Positions 19,380 through 31,877 of a stretch of DNA of 64,000 nt are shown in pieces (the stretch's first letter is position 1; each line of letters begins with the position of its first letter). A model generated the notes under the pieces. The model had not been told where the DNA came from, ran no database searches, and saw nothing but the letters and a program-made list of their open reading frames with translations. This DNA comes from Coix lacryma-jobi var. lacryma-jobi (Eukaryota; Streptophyta; Magnoliopsida; Poales; Poaceae): assembly GCA_009763385.1 (NCBI GenBank), contig CM019831.1, positions 86,153,845 to 86,217,844 of the forward strand. Direction: 5' to 3'. The position numbers and the translations under genes were made by a program.

Positions 19380-21651
19380 TTTCGCAGTTCAATTTTTCAC
19401 AACGGACGCACCCAATCATCTCAGTTTGACCCAAAACTCATGTTTGGTGGGTTTTTGGTACTTTCATTTCTGACGTTACGGTGCAGCAAAACTCGCGCGA
19501 GCGTTATTCCCACTGATGCAACGAAAAACTCGTGGTTGAATTTTTCGCAACGGACGCACACAATCATCTCAGTTTGACCCAAAACTCAAGTTTAGTGGGG
19601 TTTTGGCACTTCCATTTCCGGCGGAACGGTGCTGCAAAACCCGCACGAGTGGGCCATTTTTTCCACCGATGCACCGAAAAACTCATTGTTGAATTTTTTG
19701 GAATGGATGCACCCAATCATCTCAGTTTGACCCAAAACAAATGTTTGGTGGGGTTTTGGCACTTTCACTTCCAACGAAACGGTGCCGCAAAACTCGCGCT
19801 AGAGGGCCGTTTTTCCAACTGATGCACAAAAAAACTCGCGGTTGAATATTTCCCAACGGACGCACCCAATCATCTCAGTTTGACCCAAAACTCATGTTTG
19901 GTGGGTTATTGGCACTTTTGTTTCCGAGGAAACGGTGCCGCAAAACTCATGCGAGATGGCCGTTTTTCCCACTGATGCACCGAAAAACTCGCGGTTCAAC
20001 TTTTTGCAACGGACGCACCCAATCATCTTCGTTTGACCCAAAACTCATGTTTGGTGGGTTTTTGACACATTCATTTATGATAGAACGGTGCTGCAAAACT
20101 CACGTGAGACGGCCGTTTTTCCCACTGATGCACCAAAAACTCGCGGTTGAATTTTTCACAACGGACGCACCCAATCATCTCTGTTTGACTCAAAACTCAT
20201 GTTTGGTGGGTTTTTTGGCAATTTCATTTCTGTTGGAACGGTGCCGCAAAACTCGCACCAGGGATGCACCGAAAAACACGCAGTTCAACTATTCGGAACA
20301 GACGCACCGAATCATCTTAGTTTGAACCAAATCTCATGTTTGGTGGGGTTTTGGCACTTTCATTTCCGGTGGAACGGTGCCGCAGAACTCGCGCGAGTGG
20401 GCCATTTTTTCCATCGATGCACCGAAAAACTCACAGTTGAATTTTTTGGAATGGACGCACCCAATCATCTCAGTTTGACCCAAAACAAATGTTTCGTGGG
20501 TTTTTGGCACTTTCATTTCTGATGAAACGGTGCCGCAAAAGTCGCGTGAGTGGGCCGTTTTTCCCACTGATGCACCGAAAAACTCGCGGTTGATTTTTTC
20601 GCAATGTATGCACCCAATCAACTCCGTTTGACCCAAAACTCATGTTTGGTGGGTTTTTGGCACTTTCATTTTCGTCGGAATGGTGCCGCAAAACACGCGC
20701 CGGTGGGCCGTTTTTTCCACTGATGCACCGAAAAACTAGCATTTCAATTTTTCACAACGGACGCACCCAATCATCTCAGTTTGACCCAAAACTCATGTTT
20801 GGTGGGTTATTGGCACTTTTGTTTCGGACAAAACGGTGTCAAAAAACTCACGCGAGATGGCTGTTTTCCCACTGATGCACCAAAAAACTCGCGGTTGAAC
20901 TTTTCACAACGAACGCACCCAATCTTCTCCGTTTTACACAAAACTCATGTTTGGTGGGTTTTTGGCACTTTCATTTCTGTGGAGCGGTGCCGCGGAAGTC
21001 GCGCGAGAGGGCCGTTTTTCCCACTAATGCACCAAAAAACTCGCGGTTGAATTTTTCGCAACAAATGCACCCATTCATCTCCGTTTGACCCAAAACTCAT
21101 GTTTGGTGGGTTTTGGCACTTAGATTTCCAATGGAACGGTGCCGCAAAACTCACGGGAGAGGGCCATTTTTCCCACTGATGCACAAAAAACTCGCGGTTG
21201 AATTTTGCGCAACGGACGCACCCAATCATCTCAGTTTGACCCAAAACTCATGTTTTGTGGGTTATTGGCACTTTTGTTTCCGATGAAACGGTGTCGCAAA
21301 ACTCACGCGAGATGGTCGTTTTTCCCACTGATGCACCGAAAAACTCACAGTCGAACTTTTCGCAACGGACGCACCCAATCATCTCCGTTTGACGCAAAAC
21401 ACATGTTTTGTGGGTTTTTGGCACTTTCATTTCTGATGGAACGGTGCCATAAAGGTCACGCGAGAGAGCCGTTTTTCCCACTGATGCACCAAAAAACTCG
21501 CGGTTCAATTTTTCCCAACGGACGCACCCAGTCATCTCCGTTTGACCCAAAACTCATGTTTGGTGGGGTTTTGGCACTTTCATTTCCGTCGGAACGGTGC
21601 CGCAAAACTCACACCGGTGGGCCGTTTTTCCCACTGATGCATCGAAAAACT
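19380..21651 (+). repeat. Centromeric-type satellite, block 2
   Basis: About 15 monomers of the same ~153-bp family in the same orientation as block 1. The block starts at CGCAGTTCAATTTTTCAC, in a monomer phase that does not continue from the end of block 1 (GGCAC, 8499). One monomer near 20262 lacks about 22 bp. It ends at GATGCATCGAAAAACT, directly before a solo LTR. Confidence 0.92.
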
Positions 21652-23015
21652 TGCTACAAGCACTTCTAACACCTTTGGTATATGATACGACGTTAGCTAG
21701 TGTGAACAAGCATTTCTGGGCCTTTACCGGGGATAGTTGCCTAGCTCTATCTTTAGTGAAGCTAAGAGCTACCAACAATAGCATACATTGATTAGTGCAA
21801 AAATATTTGGCAATCATTGGCCAGGTCATATCATATTTATAATCAAGAGGCAACTCCAAAGTAAAGGTGCTAAACAGAGTAACCCTTAAACCATGAGTTA
21901 ACTGAGCCATACTAAACACTATATTCGGGAGGTGGAATACAAAGGACTCAACAGGAATATCACACCCGCGATCTACCACTCTATCCGGAACTTAAGACGC
22001 ATTCACAGATAAATAGTGTATAGGCACCACGCCTACACAGCATCTATCACCCACCCAATGATCATTAAGATGAGCGCTATACGAACATGATTATAAACAA
22101 AATGATGAACTATCTATGCCAAATATATAATCAAAGCAGACTATAAGCAATATAATTAAGAATATAATGGTTGATGTCTTAGACATATCAATTGTATTGC
22201 TATCTAGAACATAAACATGAACAATAAGGTGAATTAGATCATCGAGAAGAACTAAAGTACGAACTAGAACATGAACTAGAACTGGATTATGAACTAGAAG
22301 ATGAACTAGACGATGAACTAGAACTAGACGACGAACTAGAACATAAACAATGATGAACAATGATGAACTAGAATAGCAATTATGAAATAGAACCATAATG
22401 TTAATACAAGAGAGAAGATCTTGGGTTTACCGAGCCTTCTCGTGACTAGATCAGGAATCCAAGCAAAGCTTGTCTCCTCTAATCCTATTCTATCTAACTA
22501 TTCTAGGTGGATGTAGTTCTAGGGCTTCTGATGATGCTCTGATCTAATGATGAATGTGATGCCCTGGAGAGGGGGGTCTCGGGCTGCTTATATAGCCCTG
22601 GGCAAGGAACCGTGGTCGTTGGATCAAACCGACCTTAGGTACGGCTGAGATGCATCCTCGTAGGCGGTGGAGGAAGGTTCCAGAAGATAGATTCCAGCGG
22701 GTCCCGGGGAGGACCGGTCGGTCTCATGGTGGGACCGGTCGGTCCCACCTGGCTGGGTCTCGCGGTGCCCGACCTTCTGGTGTCCTCTAGATGCTTCTAG
22801 AATAATCCTGATGCGTCAGTTCGGTTATCTCCTGTTGGTTTGCTTCTAAGGGAAGCAATCTGTGTTGATTTCCTCGTTTAGTCCCTGCAAAACCACAATT
22901 CACCAAAACTCATGGAATATTGTCAATTAAAACCCTAACCCTTTGTTGGTGATTGAATTCTTGCCCTTTTCATATTTATTTATCGTTTAGTTATGATAGA
23001 TGACCAGTGTCAACA
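21652..23015 (-). mobile_element. Solo LTR of another family, reversed, within satellite
   Basis: Read on the minus strand it starts TGTTGACACTGGTCATC (from 23015) and ends GTGCTTGTAGCA (21652); 1,364 bp, TG...CA ends. A TATA box (GCTATATAAGC on the minus strand, near 22590), a GGACCGGTCGGTC repeat (22707-22750) and a GAACTAGAA short tandem repeat (about 22225-22380) lie inside. No internal coding region is attached, so it is a solo LTR, probably of a gypsy element. The flanks (AAACT and TGCAC) do not form a target duplication. Confidence 0.75.
22225..22380. repeat. Short tandem repeat GAACTAGAA inside the solo LTR
   Basis: About a dozen imperfect copies of GAACTAGA(A/C)xAT spaced 6-14 bp. 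It creates a repetitive 101-residue open frame on the minus strand that is not taken as a gene. Confidence 0.7.
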
Positions 23016-24540
23016 TGCACCAAAAACTCACAGTTGATTTTTTCACAATGGACGCACCCAATCATCTCTTTTTGACCCAAAACTCATGTTTGGTAGGTTT
23101 TTGGCATTTTCATTTCTGGTAGAACGGTGCCACAAACCTTGCACCGGTGGGCCTTTTTTCACTGATGCACCGAAAAAACTTGTAGTTGAATTCTTCGCAA
23201 CGGACGCAACCGATCATCTCAGTTGGTCCCCAAACTCATGTTTGGTGGGGTTTTGGCACTTTCATTTCCGACGGAACAGTACAGCAAAACTCGCGCGGGA
23301 GGGCCATTTTTCCCACTGATGCACCGAAAAACTCGCAGTTGAATTTTTAGCAACGGACGCCCCCAATCATCTCCGTTTGACCCAAAACTCATCTTTGGTG
23401 GATTTTTGGCACTTTTATTTCAAATGAAACGGTGCAGCAAAACTCGCACGGGTGGGTCATCGTTCCCACTGATGCACCAAAAAACTCGTAGTTGAATTTT
23501 TCACAATGGACGAACCCAATCATCTCCGTTTGACCAAAAACTGAAGTTTGTTTGGTTTTTGGGACTTTCATTTCCGATGGAACGATGCCGCAAAACTCGC
23601 GTGGGACGGCTGTTTTTCCCACTGATGCACCGAAAAACTCGCAGTTCAATTTTTCGCAATGGACGCACCCAATCTTCTTCGTTTGATCCAAAAGTCATGT
23701 TTGGTGGGCTTTTAGCACTTTCATTTCGAACGTTACAGTGGCGCAAAACTCACGCGGGAGGGCCGTTTTTTCCACTAATGCACCAGAAAACTCGCAGATT
23801 AATTTTTCGCAATGGACGCACCCGATTATCTCCGTTTGACCCAAAGCTCGTGTTTGGTGGGTTTTTAGCACTTTCATTTTCGACAGAATGATGCCAGAAA
23901 ACTCGCGTAGGAGGGCCGTTTTTCCCACTGATGCACCAAAAAACTCATAGTTGAATTTTTCGCAACGGACGAACCCAATCATCTCCGTTTGACCCAAAAC
24001 TCAAGTTTGTTTGGTTTTTGGGAATTTCATTTCCGATGGAACGATGCCGCAAAACTCTCGTAGTTGGGTCGTTGTTTCCACTGATGCACTGATAAACTCG
24101 TAGTTGAATTTTTTGCAATAGACGCACCCAATCATCTTTGTTTGACCCAAAACTCATGTTTGGTAGGTTTTTGGCACTTTCATTTCCGGCAGAACGGTGC
24201 CGCAAAACTCGCACGGGTGGGCGTTTTTTTCACTGATGCACCGAAAAACTTGTAGTTGAATTCTTCACAACGGACGCACTGGATCATCTCAGTTTGTCCC
24301 AAAACTCATGTTTGGTAGGGTTTTGCCACTATCCTTTCCGATGGAACGGTGCCGCAAAACTCGTGCGGGAGGGCCATTTTTCCCACTGATGCACCGAGAA
24401 ACACGTAGATGAATTTTTCGCAATGGATGCACCCAATCATCTCCGTTTGTTTAAAAAGTCATGTTTGGTGGGTTTTTGGCACTATGATTTTCGATAGAAC
24501 GGTGCCGTAGAACTCACGCGGAAGTGTCTTTGTTCGCACT

Positions 24541-27500
24541 GACTCAAAGAAAAACTTGTACTTGAATTTTTCGCAACGGACGCACCCAATCATGTCCATT
24601 TGACCCCAAACTCATGTTTGGTGGGTTTTTGGCACATTCATTTGCGACGGAACGGTGCCACAAAATCACGTGGGATGGCCATTTTTCCCACTGATGTGCC
24701 GAAAAAACACATAGTTGAATTTTTCACAACGGATGCAACCGATCACCTTTGTTTGACCCCAAACTCATGTTTGGTGGGTTTTTGGCACTTTTATTTCTGA
24801 CGGAACAGTGCTACAAAACTCGCTCGGGTGGGCCATTTTTCCTACTGATGCACCGAAAAACTCGCGGTTGAATTTTTCACAACGGACGCACCCAATCATC
24901 TTTGTTTGACCCAGAACTGATGTTTGGTGTGTTTTTGGCACTTTCATTTCTGTCGGAACGGTGCCGCAAAACTCGCGCCGGTGGGCCGTTTTACCCACGA
25001 AGGCACCGAAAAACTCGCAGTTTAATTTTTTGCAACGGACGCACCCAATCATCTCGGTTTGACATAAAACTCATGTTTGGTGGGTTTTTGGCACTTCCAT
25101 TTCCGATGGAACGGTGCCGCAAAAGTCGCACGACATGACCGTTTTTCCCACTAATGCACCGAAAAACTCGCGGTTGAATTTTTCGCAATGGATGCACCCA
25201 ATCATCTCAGTTTGTTTCAAAACTCATGTTAGGTGGGTTTTTGGCACTATGATTTTCGACAGAACGGTGCTGCAAAACTCACGCGGAAGTGTCTTTGTTC
25301 GCACTGACTCAAAGAAAAAATTGTACTTGTATTTTCCGCAACGGACGCACCCAATCGTCTCCGTTTGACCCAAAACTCATGTTTGGTTGACTTTTGGCAC
25401 TTTTATTTCCGACGGAACGGTGCCGCAAAACTTGCGTAGGAGGGCCATTTTCCCACTGATGTATCAAAAAAACACATAGTTGAATTTTTCACAACGGATG
25501 CACCCGATCACCTCTGTTTGACCCAAAACTCATGTTTGGTGGGTTTTTGGCACTTTCATTTCTGACGGAACGGTGCTACAAAACTCGCTCGGGGGCCGTT
25601 TTCCCACTGATGCACCGAAAAACTTGCAGTTGAATTTTTTGCAATGAACGCTCTCAATCATCTTTGTTTGAGCAAAAACTCATTTTTGATGCATTTTTGG
25701 CACTTTCATTTTCGGCGGAATGGTGCTGCAAAACTCGCTCGGGGGGGCCGTTTTTGCCACTGATGCACCGAAAAACTCCGCAATTGAATTTTTCACAACG
25801 GACGCACCCAATCACCTCCGTTTGACCCAAAACTCATGCTTGGTGGATTTTTGGCACTATTATTTCTGACGGAACGGTGCCGCAAAACTCGCACGGGTGG
25901 GTCGTTGTTCCCAATGATGCACCGAAAAATTCATAGTTGTATTTTTCGCAACGGACGCACTCAATCATCTCCGTTTGTCCTAAAACTCAAGTTTGGTGGG
26001 TTTTTGCCACTTTAATTTCCGACGGAACGATGCCGCAAAACTCGCGCAGAAGGGCCGTTTTTCCCACTGATGCACCGAAAAACTCGCAGTTGAATTTTTC
26101 GCAACGGACGCACCCGATCATCTCAGTTTGTCCCAAAACTCATGTTTGGTAGGGTTTTGCCACTATCATTTCCTATGGAACAATGCCGAAAACTCGCGCG
26201 GGAGGGCCATTTTTCCCACTGATGCACCGAGAAACACGTAGATGAATTTTTCGCAATGGATGCACCCAATCATCTCTGTTTGTTTAAAAACTCATGTTTG
26301 GTGGGTTTTGGCATTATGACTTTCGATAGAACGGTGCCGTAGAACTCATGCGGAAGTGTCATTGTTCACACTGACTCAAAGAAAAACTTGTACTTGAATT
26401 TTTCACAACGGACGCACCCAATCATCTCCATTTGACCCCAAACTCATGTTTGGTGGGTTTTTGGCACATTCATTTGCGACGGAACGGTGCCACAAAATCA
26501 CGTGGGATGGCCATTTTTCCCACTGATGTGCCGAAAAAACACATAGTTGAATTTTTCACAACGGATGCAACCGATCACCTTTGTTTGACCCCAAACTCAT
26601 GTTTGGTGGGTTTTTGGCACTTTTATTTCTGACGGAACAGTGCTACAAAACTCGCTCGGGTGGGCCATTTTTCCTACTGATGCACCGAAAAACTCGCGGT
26701 TGAATTTTTCACAACGGACGCACCCAATCATCTTTGTTTGACCCAGAACTGATGTTTGGTGTGTTTTTGGCACTTTCATTTCTGTCGGAACGGTGCCGCA
26801 AAACTCGCGCCGGTGGGCCGTTTTACCCACGAAGGCACCGAAAAACTCGCAGTTTAATTTTTTGCAACGGACGCACCCAATCATCTCGGTTTGACATAAA
26901 ACTCATGTTTGGTGGGTTTTTGGCACTTCCATTTCCGATGGAACGGTGCCGCAAAAGTCGCACGACATGACCGTTTTTCCCACTAATGCACCGAAAAACT
27001 CGCGGTTGAATTTTTCGCAATGGATGCACCCAATCATCTCAGTTTGTTTCAAAACTCATGTTAGGTGGGTTTTTGGCACTATGATTTTCGACAGAACGGT
27101 GCTGCAAAACTCACGCGGAAGTGTCTTTGTTCGCACTGACTCAAAGAAAAAATTGTACTTGTATTTTCCGCAACGGACGCACCCAATCGTCTCCGTTTGA
27201 CCCAAAACTCATGTTTGGTTGACTTTTGGCACTTTTATTTCCGACGGAACGGTGCCGCAAAACTTGCGTAGGAGGGCCATTTTCCCACTGATGTATCAAA
27301 AAAACACATAGTTGAATTTTTCACAACGGATGCACCCGATCACCTCTGTTTGACCCAAAACTCATGTTTGGTGGGTTTTTGGCACTTTCATTTCTGACGG
27401 AACGGTGCTACAAAACTCGCTCGGGGGCCGTTTTCCCACTGATGCACCGAAAAACTTGCAGTTGAATTTTTTGCAATGAACGCTCTCAATCATCTTTGTT

Positions 27501-30500
27501 TGAGCAAAAACTCATTTTTGATGCATTTTTGGCACTTTCATTTTCGGCGGAATGGTGCTGCAAAACTCGCTCGGGGGGGCCGTTTTTGCCACTGATGCAC
27601 CGAAAAACTCCGCAATTGAATTTTTCACAACGGACGCACCCAATCACCTCCGTTTGACCCAAAACTCATGCTTGGTGGATTTTTGGCACTATTATTTCTG
27701 ACGGAACGGTGCCGCAAAACTCGCACGGGTGGGTCGTTGTTCCCAATGATGCACCGAAAAATTCATAGTTGTATTTTTCGCAACGGACGCACTCAATCAT
27801 CTCCGTTTGTCCTAAAACTCAAGTTTGGTGGGTTTTTGCCACTTTAATTTCCGACGGAACGATGCCGCAAAACTCGCGCAGAAGGGCCGTTTTTCCCACT
27901 GATGCACCGAAAAACTCGCAGTTGAATTTTTCGCAACGGACGCACCCGATCATCTCAGTTTGTCCCAAAACTCATGTTTGGTAGGGTTTTGCCACTATCA
28001 TTTCCTATGGAACAATGCCGAAAACTCGCGCGGGAGGGCCATTTTTCCCACTGATGCACCGAGAAACACGTAGATGAATTTTTCGCAATGGATGCACCCA
28101 ATCATCTCTGTTTGTTTAAAAACTCATGTTTGGTGGGTTTTGGCATTATGACTTTCGATAGAACGGTGCCGTAGAACTCATGCGGAAGTGTCATTGTTCA
28201 CACTGACTCAAAGAAAAACTTGTACTTGAATTTTTCACAACGGACGCACCCAATCATCTCCATTTGACCCCAAACTCATGTTTGGTGGGTTTTTGGCACA
28301 TTCATTTGCGACGGAACGGTGCCACAAAATCACGTGGGATGGCCATTTTTCCCACTGATGTACCGAAAAAAACACATAGTTGAATTTTTCACAACGGATG
28401 CAACCAATCACCTCTGTTTGACCCAAAACTCATGTTTGGTGGGTTTTTGACACTTTTATTTCTGACGGAACAGTGCTACAAAACTCGCTCGGGAGGGCCA
28501 TTTTTCCCACTGATGCACCGAAAAACTCGCGGTTGAATTTTTCACAACGGACGCACCCAATCATATCTGTTTGACCCAAAACTCATGTTTGGTGTGTTTT
28601 TGGCACTTTCATTTCCGTCGGAACGGTGCCGCAAAACTTGCGCCGGTGGGCCGTTTTTCCCACGAAGGCACCGAAAAACTTGCAGTTTAATTTTTTGCAA
28701 TGGACGCACCCAATCATCTCAGTTTGTCTTAAAACTCATGTTTGGTGGGTTTTTGGCACTTCCATTTCCGATGGAACGGTGCCGCAAAAGTCGCACGACA
28801 GGGCTGTTTTTCCCACTGATGCACCGAAAAACTCGCGATTGAATTTTTCGCAATGGATGCATCCAATCATCCCCGTTTGTTTCAAAACTCATGTTAGGTG
28901 GGTTTTTGGCACTATGATTTTCGAAAGAACGGTGCTGCAAAACTCACGCGGAAGTGTCTTTGTTCGCACTGACTCAAAGAAAAAATTGTACTTGTATTTT
29001 TCGCAACGGACGGACCCAATCGTCTCCATTTGACCCAAAACTCATATTTGGTAGATTTTTGCCAGTTTTATTTCCAACGGAACGGTGCCGCAAAACTTGC
29101 GTAGGAGGGCCGTTTTCCCACTGATGTACCAAAAAAACACATAGTTGAATTTTTCACAACGGATGCACCCGATCACCTCTGTTTGACCCAAAACTCATGT
29201 TTGGTGGGTTTTTGGCACTTTCATTTCTGACGGAACGGTGCTACAAAACTCGCTCGGTATGGCCGTTTTCCCACTGATGCACCCGAAACTTGCAGTTGAA
29301 TTTTTTGCAATGAACGCGCTCAATCATCTTCGTTTGCGCAAAAACTCATTTTTGGTGCGTTTTTGGCACTTTTCATTTTCGGCGGAACGATGCTGCAAAA
29401 CTCGCTCGGGAGGGCCGTTTTTCCCACTGATGCACCGAAAAACTCCGCAGTTGAATTTTTCACAATAGACGCACTGAATCATCTCCGTTTGACCCAAAAC
29501 TCATGCTTAGTGGATTTTTGGCACTTTTATTTCCGACGGAACGGTGCCGCAAAACTCGCACGGGTGGGTCGTTGTTCCCAATGATGCACCGAAAAATTCA
29601 CAGTTGTATTTTTCACAACGGACGCACTCAATCATCTCCGTTTGACCTAAAACTCAAGTTTGGTGGGTTTTTGGCACATTCATTTCCGACGGAACGATGC
29701 CGCAAAACTCGTGCAGGAGGGTCGTTTTTTCCACTGATGCACCGAAAAACTCGCAGTTGAATTTTTCGCAACGGACGCACCCGATCATATCAGTTTGTCC
29801 CAAAACTCATGTTTGGTAGGGTTTTGCCACTATCATTTCCGATGGAACCGTGCCGCAAAACTCGCGCGGGAGGGCCATTTTTCCCACTGATGCACCGAGA
29901 AACTCGTAGATGAATTTTTCGCAATGCATGCACCCAATCATCTCCGTTTGTTTAAAAACTCATGTTTGTTGGGTTTTTGGCATTATGACTTTCGATAGAA
30001 CGGTGCCGTAGAACTCATGCGGAAGTGTCATTGTTCACACTGACTCAAAGAAAAACTTGTACTTGAATTTTTCACAACGGACGCACCCAATCATCTCCAT
30101 TTGACCCCAAACTCATGTTTGGTGGGTTTTTGGCACATTCATTTGCGACGGAACGGTGCCACAAAATCACGTGGGATGGCCATTTTTCCCACTGATGTAC
30201 CGAAAAAACACATAGTTGAATTTTTCACAACGGATGCAACCAATCACCTCTGTTTGACCCAAAACTCATGTTTGGTGGGTTTTTGACACTTTTATTTCTG
30301 ACGGAACAGTGCTACAAAACTCGCTCGGGAGGGCCATTTTTCCCACTGATGCACCGAAAAACTCGCGGTTGAATTTTTCACAACGGACGCACCCAATCAT
30401 ATCTGTTTGACCCAAAACTCATGTTTGGTGTGTTTTTGGCACTTTCATTTCCGTCGGAACGGTGCCGCAAAACTCGCGCCGGTGGGCCGTTTTTCCCACG

Positions 30501-31877
30501 AAGGCACCGAAAAACTTGCAGTTTAATTTTTTGCAATGGACGCACCCAATCATCTCAGTTTGTCTTAAAACTCATGTTTGGTGGGTTTTTGGCACTTCCA
30601 TTTCCGATGGAACGGTGCCGCAAAAGTCGCACGACAGGGCTGTTTTTCCCACTGATGCACCGAAAAACTCGCGGTTGAATTTTTCGCAATGGATGCATCC
30701 AATCATCCCCGTTTGTTTCAAAACTCATGTTAGGTGGGTTTTTGGCACTATGATTTTCGAAAGAACGGTGCTGCAAAACTCACGCGGAAGTGTCTTTGTT
30801 CGCACTGACTCAAAGAAAAAATTGTACTTGTATTTTTCGCAACGGACGGACCCAATCGTCTCCATTTGACCCAAAACTCATATTTGGTGGATTTTTGGCA
30901 CTTTTATTTCCAACGGAACGGTGCCGCAAAACTTGCGTAGGAGGGCCGTTTTCCCACTGATGTACCAAAAAAACACATAGTTGAATTTTTCACAACGGAT
31001 GCACCCGATCACCTCTGTTTGACCCAAAACTCATGTTTGGTGGGTTTTTGGCACTTTCATTTCTGACGGAACGGTGCTACAAAACTCGCTCGGGAGGGCC
31101 GTTTTCCCACTGATGCACCCGAAACTTGCAGTTGAATTTTTTGCAATGAACGCGCTCAATCATCTTCGTTTGCGCAAAAACTCATTTTTGGTGCGTTTTT
31201 TGCACTTTTCATTTTCGGCGGAACGATGCTGCAAAACTCGCTCGGGAGGGCCGTTTTTCCCACTGATGCACCGAAAAACTCCGCAGTTGAATTTTTCACA
31301 ATAGACGCACTGAATCATCTCCGTTTGACCCAAAACTCATGCTTAGTGGATTTTTGGCACTTTTATTTCCGACGGAACGGTGCCGCAAAACTCGCACGGG
31401 TGGGTCGTTGTTCCCAATGATGCACCGAAAAATTCACAGTTGTATTTTTCACAACGGACGCACTCAATCATCTCCGTTTGACCTAAAACTCAAGTTTGGT
31501 GGGTTTTTGGCACATTCATTTCCGACGGAACGATGCCGCAAAACTCGTGCAGGAGGGTCGTTTTTTCCACTGATGCACCGAAAAACTCGTAGTTGAATTT
31601 TTCGCAACGGACGCACCCGATCATATCAGTTTGTCCCAAAACTCATGTTTGGTAGGGTTTTGCCACTATCATTTCCGATGGAACCGTGCCGCAAAACTCG
31701 CGCGGGAGGGCCATTTTTCCCACTGATGCACCGAGAAACTCGTAGATGAATTTTTCGCAATGCATGCACCCAATCATCTCCGTTTGTTCAAAAACTCATG
31801 TTTGTTGGGTTTTTGGAACGATGATTTTCAATAGAACGGTGCCGTAGAACTCATGCAGAAGTGTCATTGTTCGCACT
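24541..31877 (+). repeat. Higher-order repeat: four copies of a 12-monomer unit (~1.83 kb)
   Basis: The variant GACTCAAAGAAAAACTTGTA opens each unit at 24541, 26373, 28205 and 30042, and again at 31878. Unit lengths are 1832, 1832, 1837 and 1836 bp. Counting the ACTCATG core gives 12 monomers in the first unit. Units 1 and 2 are almost identical by eye, as are units 3 and 4; the two pairs differ more from each other. A fifth partial unit runs from 31878 to about 32300. Similarity also extends left of 24541 to about 24230. Confidence 0.88.

Noticed and set aside
18981..19577. A 198-codon frame as an envelope-like gene of the Sirevirus
   Set aside because: It runs from the 3' non-coding region across the truncation into satellite. 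Copia-2, with the full region, has no matching frame.
22091..22396. A 101-codon minus-strand hydrophobic frame
   Set aside because: It is made by the GAACTAGAA short tandem repeat inside a solo LTR.
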